From: Canna indica
Lineage: Eukaryota > Streptophyta > Magnoliopsida > Zingiberales > Cannaceae
Reading direction: 5' to 3'
NCBI GenBank assembly: GCA_034359265.1
Contig: CP136892.1
Span: 81,460,001 to 81,524,000, forward strand
DNA length: 64,000 bases
Shown piece after piece: positions 1-12,222 of this stretch. The notes under the pieces were generated by a model, which saw nothing but the letters and a program-made list of their open reading frames with translations, made no database searches and was not told the DNA's origin. A program made the position numbers and the translations under genes. Numbering within the stretch: position 1 is the stretch's first letter; every line of letters starts with the position of its first letter.

Positions 1-1600
1 CCCTCGCTCATATGATGTGATTGACAGACTCTATCAGTTGCGACAAACAGATGAGGATATGATCACACATGGTGGTCGTTGTCAGATTGTGGCGGTCGAG
101 TTTAGTGATTTATTAGAGGTTACTTCAGATGTGAGAGTCATGCGTGAGCGCATTGATAAGTTCCTCACCATCTTCTTCCTCCATACTCTGCGACCAGAGT
201 ATGAATTAGTGAAACAACAAATTGTGGGAGGGGGGAGTACCTTACCTACCCTTAATGAGACCTATGGGAGGATGATCTGTGCTGCCACTATTCCATTATC
301 TTCTATGGAGCTTGGGGGTAATAGATATGCTCTTGCAATCCAATCTTCTTCTTATCAGCCTCGTCTTGCTTATTTGTATGGATCTCGAGGGGGTCGTGGT
401 GGACACAGACGTGGTCGTGGTTCTGGTTAAGGCCACCTTAAGTGCACTCATTGTGGGAAGATGCCTCATAAGAATCATTGTTATTCCTTATATGGTTATC
501 CCTCTTGTCATCCATCTAACACTCTGAGTAGCCCTCTTCGGATGGTATTCTAGGTAGTCAGCCACAATCTACGTACAATCATTATTTCATCAAATGAGTA
601 CACTCGATTACTGCAGTATCAACCTACGTACTCAGAACTCATAGTCACGTCAGCTAGTCTCTTCTTCCACTCCCAGAGGTACTCCTACTCCATATATGTT
701 GCATACTTCTGGTGAACACGTACCCTTGGATTTTAGATTCAGGAGTGTTTGATTATATGCCTAGTAACATTTTTGTTTTCTCTAATCTAGCCACCCCACC
801 TTCTCCACCAGTGTCACTCTCGCTGATGGGTCACTCTCATCAGTTAAGGGCATTGGCCACATTCTCCCTCCCACTTAAACATGTTTTTTATATACTTCAG
901 TTTCCTCTGGGTTCACTTTCGATTAGCAAACTCACCCGAGATCTGCATTGTTATGTTACATTTATCTCCACTTCATTTCTATTCAGGATTCTCGGATTGG
1001 CAGGGTGATTGGAACAGGGCATGAGTCTCGGGGGTTGTATCAGCTAATCGTGCCTTCCTCATCTACATTGGTGGTTGACTCCTCTCCTCTCTGTTGCATA
1101 TTCATAATCAATCAGGACACCCTCATCTCCAGAAACTAAAGAAGATGAGTCATCGTCTCTCTTTCATTTCTAGTATTGAGTGTGAGTCGTGTCAACTGGG
1201 TCTTTCCTCGTAGTCCTAATAAGCGTGATGTGACACCTTTTTCTCTTGTTTATTCTGATATTTCGGGTCCTAGTCGTGTTTCTTCTAAGTTGAGTTTCAG
1301 ATATTTTGTTATTTTCATAGATGATTACTCCCGTATGACGTGACTATTTCTAATGAAAGATAAGTCTAAACTCTTTCATGTATTCTCCACTTTCTATTCT
1401 ATGTTGAAATAAAAACTCAATTTGGTGTTTCCATTTGTGTCGTGCGCAGTGGTAATGCTAAAGAATATTTTTCAAATGGTATTAGAGTCTATCATGTTGT
1501 AGATATTGTGTCACCTGCAGATGTCCACTCCTGCAAACTCCACTCTCCTGATATGTCCAATCCTAGGCGTGATGGAGGTGTGTTAAAGTCCCACATTGCT
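1..1600 (+). mobile_element. Degenerate Ty1/copia retrotransposon fragment
   Basis: Broken pieces of a copia polyprotein run left to right. A gag-like part (17-430) ends in a Gly/Arg-rich stretch. A zinc-knuckle-like C-G-K...H segment follows at about 433-525. A protease-type segment starting YPWILDSG lies at about 714-780. An integrase-core-like stretch at about 1200-1400 includes SDISGP and FVIFIDDYSR and is broken by an in-frame stop. Several frames and stops are involved, so it is dead. Near 1583 the sequence TGTTAAAGTCCCACATTG resembles the start of a plant LTR. The element continues left of the window. Order gag-PR-INT fits copia; no RT is visible. Confidence 0.8.
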
Positions 1601-1650
1601 TAAGGATATGATCAAGATAGTCTTTAAAATAACTCGGGCAGTCCTCTCGG

Positions 1651-1783
1651 GGGGGGGGGATATAAAATCGCATTTCATGAGGGCAATTACATGACAAAAA
1701 AATAATTTTAAGGGGGACAAATATAATTAAAATATTAGTATATATTTTATATATAGTAATATATATGTAATGGGGGACCCGCT
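1651..1783. mobile_element. Truncated hAT-like MITE copy
   Basis: This stretch matches the inner part of the complete element at 36520-36729, including ATAAAATCGCAT, GAGGGCAATTACATG and the TATATAGTAATATATATGTAATGG segment. Both terminal inverted repeats are missing, so it is a decayed copy next to the copia LTR-like sequence. Confidence 0.65.
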
Positions 1784-2223
1784 AATTTTTAAAAAATTTA
1801 AACATGCTTGAGCACAAGCAACGACACCTTGACAATTTCTAATCTTATCTTCGATATCAGAAATTTGACCAGTCATTATCATAATTTAGTGTTTGAGTTT
1901 GCTGTTAAAATTTGTCAAGCTGTCCCTAAGACAACATATCAAGCTAGAGTCAAAAGAGAATCCAAAATTTGGATTTCTATTGAGCCTCCTGAGCTTGGTA
2001 ATATCCTCTTGGATGACATTGTTAAACTTGGCTTAATCACTTAATAAGATAGTTCTGCTTGTTTCTTTCGGAAACAACATAAAAATTAAATTGATGTTAA
2101 TTAACTCCTTAATCAGGGAAATAAGATGAAGCGTTCACTTAATTGATGGCATCAGTTACAGGATACGAACTCAGAGTTGGTGATAACTGATAAGAAGTAC
2201 ATCAGAGAAGGTGAAACCAAACA

Positions 2224-2744
2224 ATGGCGAGAGCTTCCTTGTTCCTGCTCGCCTTCTTCTCGATCTTCTCGTCCTCTTTCTCGGTGTCTGCTCTTGGTGA
2301 CGACCGCTTGGTCACTGCTCCTGTTGCCGCACCGACCGCAGCCACCGGCTACATTGTCTCCGTCGACTTGCCAAAGGGCGAGCAACTGGAGTACTTCGCC
2401 ATTAGAACACTTGCTAATGTCTTAAAGAGGTAACTAGAAAGACTTGTTGATTGATTTCAGCTCTAGGAGTAGGGTTTTGATCCGGTTTCATTGTATGTGT
2501 CAGTGAGGAGGCTGCAAAGGAATCACTATTACACCTGTACTACAATGTCTTCTCTGGTTTTGCTGCTAACCTCACTCCAGAACAGGCTTCAACACTGAAG
2601 AGTAGGCAAATTTTGAAGTCTCTGTTAGCAATTATTTTCTTTGATTAATAATCATGGTAATTAAGTTCTTGTAATTAATCTAATCCCGCAGAGCAACCTG
2701 GTGTTCTTCAACTCATTCCTAGTTTTAAGGTGGTGTTATTTTGA
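2224..2744 (+). CDS. Stand-alone I9 inhibitor (subtilisin propeptide-like), three exons
   Basis: Predicted exons are 2224-2429, 2504-2601 and 2692-2744, giving about 118 residues. All introns are GT-AG and the frame is continuous across them. Residues 1-24 form a hydrophobic signal peptide (MARASLFLLAFFSIFSSSFS). The remainder is one inhibitor I9 domain: YIVSVDLPKGEQ, then SEEAAKESLLHLYYNVFSGF, LTPEQ and QPGVLQLIPS. That is the propeptide fold of plant subtilases, but no protease domain follows. Arabidopsis SPI-1 (At1g71950) is a known free-standing protein of this kind that inhibits subtilases; the same role here is inferred. The C-terminus (FKVVLF) is unlike the usual family ending, so a further small exon after the GT in AAG|GTGG is possible. 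Confidence 0.8.
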
Positions 2745-4640
2745 TCTGAGTTCTCCATTGAAGAATCTGCATGCACAATCACTCAATCAGATATCCTATG
2801 AAATAAGTTTTTTTTTTTTTTCCTTTTTGTCCTTTTGTTCTTTGCTTAACGTTTAATTCATAATAAAAAATTCTATCTATATAGACTTGAGAGGGATTTT
2901 TTTAGGGTTATCATATACTTTCGAAAAGTATATATATATTGTTTAACTCTAAAGTATATATATTGCTTAAAGTTTACACAAATTTTATAACATAGTCATT
3001 AAAATACATACAAACAAGCGAGAATTATACACTAAAGGCACATTTTACAAGACATACTAAGATGTGAAAATGTGCATAAAGCACTACAACTGACGATCGA
3101 ACCTTTATTGAAAACATAATCGGATGTGTAACTACTAAACTACTATTGGGTCCATAATTCGATACGAGCTTTTTTGGATCGGCCCACAAAAGGAGTAAAG
3201 CTTTCCCAACCTTACTTAAGGGGAATAAATGCCAAACCACTTAAACCCACCACAGTAGAAAGTATATATTCACCCAGTGAAGAATTAAAGACCTCAAGCT
3301 TGGATATGCACACTGACAAAATCATGAATTACCTAAAATATTTGAGGCATTATTCAATTGTTGAAGGCTTTAAGTAACGGCAAATAAATCCCTAAAATAT
3401 TTTCATAATCCAAATAAATCTTTAATTGTGCGTGGTAATTTTAATCTTCATGTGTTCTTTCCTCATTCAATGAAAATTGCATTTGCATTACAATAAATAA
3501 ATTTGAAAATTACAATATTTTCTGAAAGTTAAAATGTCACATCAAATTTAATTTATATATCAGCATAATTTTAAAATGAATTTGAAAATAAATATAAGTT
3601 CAACGCTTGATAATTAATGTGTAAAAATCATAATTAAGACGATAATGTGGTATTTTGCCTTCCAAAAAACCTGATGTAGATTCCTAATTGCTTTCGAAAA
3701 TATAACGGTAGGTCTAAATCGGCATAAATTTGAAAGATAAGACCATAATTGAAACAAATATATATATACTAAATTGATATTTTTAATAAACATTAAGTCA
3801 TTTTAAATAAAAATCCTATTATAAATAATATTTAATAAATTATTAATTCAATATATTTTCCAAAAGGCTATCCATTATGATGTGATCTATATCTATTTCA
3901 TCGGATTGGAATCAATTAGCTCTACTAATCCAAGTTTAAGCGGAACATATTGTGATGGATTTTTTTTTTACTGAATTTGACTTATTCTTGATAAAGTCGT
4001 TGAATTTTAATTGAAAATTTACAGATATATCGACAGTACTAATGAAATCTCTCTTTGTAACCTGCAAACCATCCGGCTGTTTTGCTAGTACTACCTGATC
4101 AAGTTTGGGTGCTTCATGGAGGGAATCATTTCTAAAGTGATCCCTTGTTTGCCTACTTGCTATGTTCAACATGATTAAGAATGCAGAGAAGTCTATCTCA
4201 TTCAGAAAAAAAAAAAACATTGTACACCAAATACTGTTTTCATAAGATTCATGCTTTATAACATGAATAATGGAAGTTTGCAATTCTAAACAGATGCATT
4301 AGAATGGAAGACATCTCATTTATGATCTAGCAGATTGGATGTTTGACATATGTTAATTGTTTGTCATAATAAATGGCATTTAACTAGTAATATCTCACTG
4401 AACACCTTTTAACTAGTATTTAATTCAAAATAAAATGACACTTTCAGTTGCTAAATGTCATTAAACATTAAAGCTCTGCAATAACCACAGATAAGCTGAA
4501 GAGTTGCATTAATGATAGATTTGTCACTTCAACAGGTAGTGATGATAGGGATTTTTGAAGTTCAGTTCCTCAGTATCCATCATATTACCTGGTTATACAA
4601 TTTTTTTTAAAATAATTTTTTTGCCACTCTTTAAGATGTG
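2745..4640. other. AT-rich intergenic DNA between inhibitor and CDPK genes
   Basis: No convincing coding sequence. It contains homopolymer runs near 2810 and 3961, a short TATATATA tract near 2930, and the 3' flanks of two convergent genes: the inhibitor ends on the + strand at 2744 and the CDPK coding region ends on the - strand at 4641. The short reading frames here are not supported. Confidence 0.6.
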
Positions 4641-7600
4641 CTAATGCTCTGTAATCTTGAAGGCATCACCCAAGTTAATTCTCAGACTATTTCTCATGGT
4701 CCTCCTTCCTATCTCTCCATTTCCCTTTCTCATCATAGCTGCAAATTCATTGTAGTCTATCTGTCCATCCTGAAAGTAGAAAGCAATTTATTATAGAAAA
4801 TGATAAATTTTCAACTGTTTTGCTGAATAAAGAAATTAACTTGAGTTCATGCAACTCATGAGTTTACTGGTTTGACAAATTGCAGAATTAACTTGACAAA
4901 ATGATAAAGAGATAGGGTGACACACATTGTCTTGATCAATTTCTTTAATCATATCATCAAGATGAACATCATCGAGGCCGAATTCTCTACAAGCTTGTGA
5001 AAGTTCATCAACCGTGATGTAGCCACTTCCATCTTTATCAAAGAAGGAGAATGCTGACACTAGGTTTTCATCCCTCTCCAACTTATTCATGTGCAATGTT
5101 GCAGCTAGAAATTCACCATAGTCTATGGTGCCACTGTTGTCAATATCTGCCTGCCACCAGTTCAAAAGATTGTATACTCAAACAGAGAACAAGAATAAAA
5201 GGCTGAGTGCATTTAGTGATGCAGGAGACATGATAAACAAGAAAATCATTGAAACTTTGTTCTGCATACCGCATCCATAAGTGCCTGAATTTCAGATTCC
5301 ATTAGTTCGGAACCCACTCTTCTCAAACCATCTTTCAGTTCATCAAATGTGATTGTCCCGCTATTATCTGTATCGATCATTTTGAACAATTCTTTAAGAC
5401 CACCAATCTCTTCTTCTGATAAGCTTTCAGCAATAACCTTTAAGATCACCAAAGGCAAGATGTTAACTTTGAAACTCATGCTTCAACAAGACAGTGCAAC
5501 AGAAATCAAAAGTGAAAGATCTCTAACTAGCATAGCTAGTGTCAGATGCCTTTGAGATATGAAGGCACTGAAGACATTTTGAATGAATCAGAACTTCAGC
5601 GATGGATATTGTTCAGTCCAATATTTATTCTGAGCAACAAATTTAGTCAAGGAATGCAAACTGCTCTCCCAGGGATACATGATATGATTGATCTTTTTAC
5701 ATATGCTTCTGTAGATACATCACCTTTCTATCATCCAATGAAACAATTTTGTTGAAATCATCAAATTGCAGTAAATTCATGAAAATCTCCAATTATCCAA
5801 TAGCATAGAAGGATTTTTAACTTCACCATCAGTAGCAAGAGACCACCCAGAGGTCTGATATTCCAACTAATCATTCCTACAACAGCTTTTTTTTACACAG
5901 CATTTTGTAGTCCCTAGCCACAACTTCCTAGCTTTCTAGCAATAGCATCCTAGTATTCTCTCCTTCACTGATTCTATGACTGGAAAGGATGCCTGACATA
6001 TTTAGCACACTTGCAGAAAAGCAGATGGGTTTCAAATAGTTCAGAACAACCTTCTGGCTGTTTGATGAATTTAATTATTTAGAATTGACATGTAAATGCC
6101 TAAAATCTAGTTAACATCTTATGTTGTGAAATATATTTATCCAAAGCCAACTAGTGTAAAGACATAAAGGAGTTAAAAAATTATATACATCTGAGAGAAA
6201 AACATATCTAAGTCACTTTATGTAGGTGCTACTTTGTTTGGGAAAAAGGTATTGCCTTCAGGGCCATCTTCTTGAGTTTGTTCATTGCTGAAAACTGTTT
6301 CAGGCGAGATAAGACAGCAGAATCCAAGGGTCGATCTGGTGCAACTCTGTCATCAACAATCCATGGGTGGCCTTGCATAAACAATTTTATTGTCAAAGGG
6401 AGCTCAAAGTTATCTTGGACAATTGAAGTATTCTTTAAACCAATCAAAGTACATGAAACCACACGTCAAAGTAAATTCTTACAAAGAACTTGATGAGCAG
6501 TAAATCTCTTTTTCGGATTCCTGTTAAGCATATTCCGAATCAAGTCTTTAGCACTATCAGAGATACAAGGCCATGGTTCTGATTCAAAGTCTATGTGTCC
6601 TTGTAGAATCTCTCTGAAGATCGCTGATTCAGTTTCTGAGAGTAACAAACAAAACAAAAATTGGTACTTCATAATACAAAGAACAACAAATTCAATTATC
6701 CTAAACTTGTATAAAACTCGTGATTCAAACAATATACCTGCCCAAAAAGGTGGCACCCCACTTAATAAAATATACAAAATGACACCAGCACTCCACACAT
6801 CTGCTTCCGGACCATAATATTTTCGCAATACCTCAGGAGCAACGTAATATGGACTGCCGACTACATCAGAAAATGTATCACCTACAGATATTCTGAAAAA
6901 ATGAGCTATAAAGGAAGTACACCCATAGACTACTTTCTAAAGCATATTTGCTTATAATATAAGAGCTAAGCACTGATTGTATTAGAATGGAAAACCAGCC
7001 ATAAATGCATCTGATATCAGTATGCAAATACATGTTAGGGTGACAACTATATACAAATCTGGGAGGGCTTACAGGTAAATCTTGAGATGGTAATGTTAAA
7101 ATGGTAAAATGACTTAACAACGTGCAATTTTAACATTGAAACAAGTATTCATTCTAAATCACTAATTTTACTGAGCATAATTTTCATATCCAAGTGATTG
7201 TAGAAGTAAATAAAATTGATTCTAGATATGACATATCTTCTAGCACTTGAGATTATAAGAAAGGTTCAGTATAACAATAAATTACTTGTAAAACTTGATC
7301 ACAACATAATTGCCCAGTCAAAATTCAAATTGAGTGAAGTATGAACAATACCAAAACAGAAAACAATAAAAAAAAGTGAACACATATCTGACAGTGGATC
7401 TCCCACCAATTTCTCATTCATTGCTCGATAACATTTCCCTGTTATCAGAAAGTGCAAAAAGCATATAATTGTAACACTTCTTTTTATTTCAACTATGACT
7501 ACAACTTTTAGGAATCAACCAGAAAGTGCTCAAAAGCTCTGTTATGCATCTAGAAAAAGGATGAAAGCAATGCCATCTATAAAGTTTCACCTAATAACCA

Positions 7601-8299
7601 ATGTCTTCACCGAAGAATATCACATTAAAGTTAATGATTCTGAACAATATAACCCTAAAATGGAAAGAAGATACTAATGATCAAAGATCAGTTTGTTTGA
7701 TGAATATATAGCTTTAAATACCAGGAGAAGAACAAGACAAGCCAACCTGGTTTGTAGAAGACCGAGAGCCCAAAGTCCGTCGCCTTAAGAGCAGCATCCT
7801 CATCGGAGCTAGCAAACAGAAAATTCTCCGGTTTCAGATCTCGATGCATCACCCCCAGCGAGTGGCACGCTTCCACAACTCCCACAATGGTCTTGATCAG
7901 CTGTGCGGCCTTCCTCTCGCTGTAATGCCCCTTCTGTATGATCCTATCGAAGAGCTCCCCGCCGGCACAGAGCTCCATCACCAGGTGCACGAACAGAGGA
8001 TCCTCGTAGGTATCCTTTATCCTCACGACATTGGGGTGCTCCGAGAGGTGGTGCATGATCTGGATCTCGCGCCAGACGTCCTCGTAGTCCTCACGGCAGA
8101 GGAGCTTGCGCTTGGGGATGGACTTGCAGGCATACTCCTTGCCACTTACCTTGTCGATGCAGAGGTACGTCGTGCCGAACTGGCCCTGCCCTAGCTTCTT
8201 ACCAATACGGTAATGGTCCCGTACGCTGGGAGTCTTGTAAGGGAGAACCGAGGAGGGCTTCAAGGAGTTCTGGGGAGGATGGGAGGACGATTGATCCAT
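4641..8299 (-). CDS. Calcium-dependent protein kinase, CPK4/11/12 type
   Basis: Seven exons (complement): 7747-8299, 6738-6881, 6483-6635, 6256-6371, 5270-5437, 4926-5150, 4641-4769. Together they encode 495 residues, the same length as Arabidopsis CPK11. The Ser/Thr kinase domain spans about 30-288, with G-loop GQGQFG (37-42), Lys59, HRDLKPEN (Asp154) and DFG (175-177). The autoinhibitory junction ([18 protein letters not shown]) is followed by four EF-hands with loops [36 protein letters not shown] and [12 protein letters not shown]. Residue 2 is Asp, not Gly, so there is no N-myristoylation site; this fits the soluble cytosol/nucleus CPK4/11/12 group that acts in Ca2+ and ABA signalling. 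Exon 1 is GC-rich and later exons AT-rich. Intron 4 has a GC donor. All key residues are intact, so the gene looks functional. Confidence 0.95.
6254..6255 (-). other. GC splice donor of CDPK intron 4
   Basis: On the minus strand the exon ends CTGAAG and the intron begins GCAATACC. The acceptor at 5438-5439 is AG followed by GTTATTGCTGAA. Joining them gives MALKVIAE, which is continuous in the CDPK family. No GT donor nearby preserves the frame. Confidence 0.75.
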
Positions 8300-9084
8300 A
8301 AAAACCAGAAGAAAGTTACGATCTTGGGCTATGTAAAGGGTTTGAGATGTGGTTTTCTGGAGAAAAATCTGATATTTAGGCAGTTTATATTGGAAAAATG
8401 GCTCCTTTTTGAGTTTTTGACGGGTTTGGGGCTTCAGGAGATACTTGTCAAGGAAAAGGGTACAGGGTTTATGCTGAGACCTTGGTATCTAGTCAATGGT
8501 AAGAGTTAAAATCTTTGTTTGAGATAAGGAAGACAGCTGAAGATAAGATGAAGGGTTGAGGCTTTGCAGATGACAGGAAATGTGGAGTTTGAGACTTTGT
8601 GGTGGCGATAAGAAGAAACGGAGGAAGATTGAAGAGGGAGAGTCAAAGAATGGAAGGTGAGGAGAAATGGAGACGGCAACAAAGAGAAGAAAAGGTCACT
8701 GTACTGCCATATGCAGGAAGAAGTAAAGTACAAAAAAGTGGCTCTTCTGCATATTCCCGGAAGCTTTTCTCTCCTTTTTTTAGAGTTAGCACATTGGATC
8801 ACTGTAGAAAAGTCCTCTCACGAGAATTGGAGTCAAAATCCTCTCAGATTAACTTGCACTCTGAATTATTCATTATTCTGAAAAAGATTCTACCTTCTTC
8901 TTTCTGGTCATCCTTTTTCTTAATGGATTAACTTATTAAAGCACTTCATTTGCGTCCTGGGGATCGCGGTGGAAGAACAGAAGTCTGTTGGTGGAATTGG
9001 AGTCAACTTGTTGCTTTTTCACAGGCTTAGTTCAATAGTTCATATCATTTCAAGTGCCCATCTATTGAGGTTTATCCGTAGACT
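8300..9084 (-). promoter_or_regulatory. 5' flank and leader of the CDPK gene
   Basis: Region upstream of the CDPK start on the minus strand. It is pyrimidine-rich on that strand near 8540-8700, as plant 5' leaders often are. No other gene is supported here; open frames on either strand have no recognisable content. No TATA box was assigned. Confidence 0.4.
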
Positions 9085-9119
9085 CAGTCAAGAAAGCTAA
9101 GTCTTTTTATTAAATTAAA

Positions 9120-9589
9120 GAATAAATTACACGAATCTTTCCCAATATTTAAAAAAATTATACTGATCTCTTTCTTATTTATCCAGATAATACTCATTTC
9201 TTCTGTAATTAATGATATTAAATAAAGTTAATTAATAATATAATATTTTTTTAATTATTTGCTGAAAAATTATTAAAATACGTGCATAAAATAATTGAAT
9301 AAATATTTTTATAATAAAAATTTAAAATGAATTATTTTATTTTAAAAATCTTTTTAAAATACAATTTTTTAAAAAATTAAAAATGACGTAGAAATATTTT
9401 TATCATTTAAAATAAAAAAAACTATAAATATTTTAAAAATATCACACAGACACTCCACTGATAGTTTTCGTTAGTAGGGGAGGTCTGTGTAATTTTTTAC
9501 AAAACTCAAACGATTACAAAATAAAATTATAAATAGATGAGAGTTCAGTATAATTTATCCTACTCAAGAAAGACTAGTGTAATTTATCC
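9120..9589. mobile_element. MULE-type MITE, copy in duplication unit 1
   Basis: Ends are GAATAAATTACAC and GTGTAATTTATCC with AT-rich inverted arms. It sits at the same place in unit 1 as the element 10871-11350 in unit 2. The left flank TAAATTAAA (9111-9119) equals the target-site duplication of unit 2; the right flank has decayed. Confidence 0.65.
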
Positions 9590-10145
9590 TACGTTGAATG
9601 AAATAAATTCAAGTCTTGATTTCAAGAGCAAATAAAGCAATCAACGAAAGTCTCAATTGTCATCCGTCCGCGGCTAAAATAATTCCCCAAAAGACGATTC
9701 ATTGGATGGGACGGATTTGATGGGTGAAATAATATAACAAGAAATAGAATTTACAATGAATAAAATAGAAAAAAAAAATATTTATATTTAATTTATTTGA
9801 AATTAAAATATAAGATTTTTTTACTATTATAAGATATTTGGTATAAATAATCAATCTGCATTATTCGTACTGTCATTTTTAATTTTTAAATATCGCATTT
9901 TACTATGTTTGATCGATTTGAATACAAAAGAAATATTATTTGGAATGGATTGGAAATCATGATAACAAAAGTGTTATTGTAATACCTATATTTATATAGT
10001 AAGTAATTTTAATAAATAACAACACAATTTCAAATTATATTGCTGCTGAATATATCTTGACACTAATATAATATACATATATTGTACTATATTAATTTTT
10101 GTTATTAAAAATTATAAATTAATATTCAAATAATGTATATATAGG

Positions 10146-10658
10146 TTGGGATGGCAACGGTTCGATTAATCATATTTTTTGGGATTAATTAAAATTGAAA
10201 TCGATTTTTAAATCCGCTAACCGAAATCGAAATCGGTCGATTTTAAAAGCCTATATCAGAAACTGAAACCGAATTTTTCAATTTGAATAGAACCGGTTAT
10301 CCGTTTACTCATCGGTTAACCGGTAGTAAACGGATAATCGATTCAAAGATTAGTAACAAAACCGATTTCGAATACTGGTTAACCGTAAAAAAATCGGTAG
10401 AAAATGAATAATCAGTTCAAATATTAATAACAAAACCGGTTTCGTATATCGGTTAACCACGAAAAATTGATAACTGAAACCGAATATATAATCGGTTTCG
10501 GTTACCGATTAATCGCGGCCCGATAATAAAAACCGAACCGATTTTAAACGGTTTTTGGTTTTTACTATCCGAAACCGAAATCGAACCGCAAATCCATTAT
10601 CCAAAACCGGATTTTTCGGTCTGATTAACCGGTTAACCGATTTGAATTGTCATCCCTA
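10146..10658. mobile_element. hAT-like MITE with 8-bp target duplication
   Basis: Left end TTGGGATGGCAA and right end TTGTCATCCCTA are imperfect inverted repeats of the TAGGGATGRCAA kind. They are flanked by the direct 8-bp repeat TATATAGG at 10138-10145 and 10659-10666. The second duplication unit has an uninterrupted site at the same place (near 11870). The interior consists of repeated CGGTTAACCG/AACCG-like motifs and encodes nothing. Confidence 0.8.
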
Positions 10659-10870
10659 TATATAGGTCAAGAGTACACGATAATATTGGTAGCACAGTTA
10701 GTGGCAACATGTTGTATGTTACCTAGAGATCTAGGATTCGAACTTTAGTATGATCATCTATTGTGACTTTCTATCTTTGTTATAAAAAAAAGTACACGAT
10801 AATGAAATCTTATGTCAAGCAAAGATTGAGGTTCAGTCAAGAAAGCTTCGAGTCTTTTTATTAAATTAAA

Positions 10871-11350
10871 AGATAAATTATACTGATCTTCCACGAGATT
10901 TAATGAAATTACACTTATCTCTCTCATATTTGTCCATGTGATACTCATCTCGTTAATGGTGTTAAATAAAGTTCGTTAGTAATATAATTTATCTTTTATG
11001 CTATTTGCTAAGAAATTATTAAAATACGTGCATAAAAAAATTTAATAAAAAAATTTAAATAAAAAATTTAAATAAAAAATTTAAATGAATTATTTTATTT
11101 TTTAAATATTTTTAAAATATAAATTTTAAAAGAAATAAAAATAACATTTAAAAAAAATACAAATATTTTTAAAATATCATTAGTAAACATGTGCAGTGCA
11201 CGTAACAGACACTCCACTAATAGTTTTCGTTAGTAGAGAATGTCTGTGTAATCTTTTACAAAACTTAGAGGATCACAAGATAAAATTATAAATAGAAGAG
11301 AGATCAGTGTAATTTTACTAAACCTCAGGGGATGCCAGTATAATTTATCC
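10871..11350. mobile_element. MULE-type MITE, copy in duplication unit 2
   Basis: Left terminus AGATAAATTATACTG and right terminus CAGTATAATTTATCC are inverted copies. Both sides carry the 9-bp direct repeat TAAATTAAA (10862-10870 and 11351-11359). A 9-bp duplication and long AT-rich TIRs fit Mutator-derived MITEs. Same family as 9120-9589 and 48279-48557. Confidence 0.75.
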
Positions 11351-12222
11351 TAAATTAAATTAAACAAATTCAAGTCTTAATTCAATCAACAAAAGTCTCA
11401 ATTATCATCTATTTGCGGCTAAAATAATTCCCTAAAAGACGGTTCATTTGATGGGTGAAATAAGATAATAAGAAACAAAATTTACAATGAATAAAATAGA
11501 AAAGAATAATATTTATATTTTATTTATTTGAAATTAAAATATAAGATTTTTTTTACTATTATAAGATATTTAGTATAAATAATCAATCTGTATGATCGGT
11601 ACTGTAATTTTTAAATTTTAAATATCTCATTTTACTATGTTTGATTTGAATACAAAAGAAATATCATTTGGAATGGATTGGAAATCATGATAACAAAAAT
11701 GTTATTGTATATGGAATACCTATATTTATATAATAAGTAATTTTAATAAATAACAACGTAATTTCAAATTATATTGCTGCTGAATATATCTTGACACTAA
11801 TATAATATACATATATTGTACTATATTAATTTTTGTTATTAAAAATTATAGATTAATGTTTAAATAATGTATAGGTCAAGAGTCCACGATAATATTGGTA
11901 GCACAGTTAGTGACAATATGTTGTATATTGTCTAAAAATATAGGATTCGAACTATAGTATTATCACCTATTGTGATTTTTTTTCTTTGTTAAAAAAAATT
12001 TCACGATAATGAAATCTTATGTCAAGCAAAGACTTTGATTACAAATGTTTGGATGTATATTTGTGAGAATATCTACGTTTTCAAGTAACAAACGGAGAAA
12101 AATTTAAGATAGTTATTTTTTTCTTTTGATGTTTTACATGTCGACTATCTTGTTTGGCATCTCATTTGTTTGGCGTAAGTGTAATTCTATTGTGAAGTGC
12201 AACTTCTTGTGAAACACATAAA

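Larger units (their letters stand above)
9085..12035. repeat. Diverged tandem duplication, two units
   Basis: Unit 1 (about 9085-10835) and unit 2 (about 10836-12035) start with the same CAGTCAAGAAAGCT...TTTTTATTAAATTAAA and both end near ATGAAATCTTATGTCAAGC. Shared landmarks in the same order include GCGGCTAAAATAATTCCC, ATATTGCTGCTGAATATATC and GGTAGCACAGTTAGTG. Unit 1 is longer mainly because of the 513 bp insertion at 10146-10658. No coding sequence is seen. Confidence 0.85.

Noticed and set aside
1808..2044. 78-codon open frame upstream of the inhibitor gene
   Set aside because: No recognisable domain, no clear start context and surrounded by element debris; could be a captured scrap but I cannot support a gene.
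7844..8194. 116-codon plus-strand frame opposite CDPK exon 1
   Set aside because: Antisense shadow of a GC-rich coding exon.
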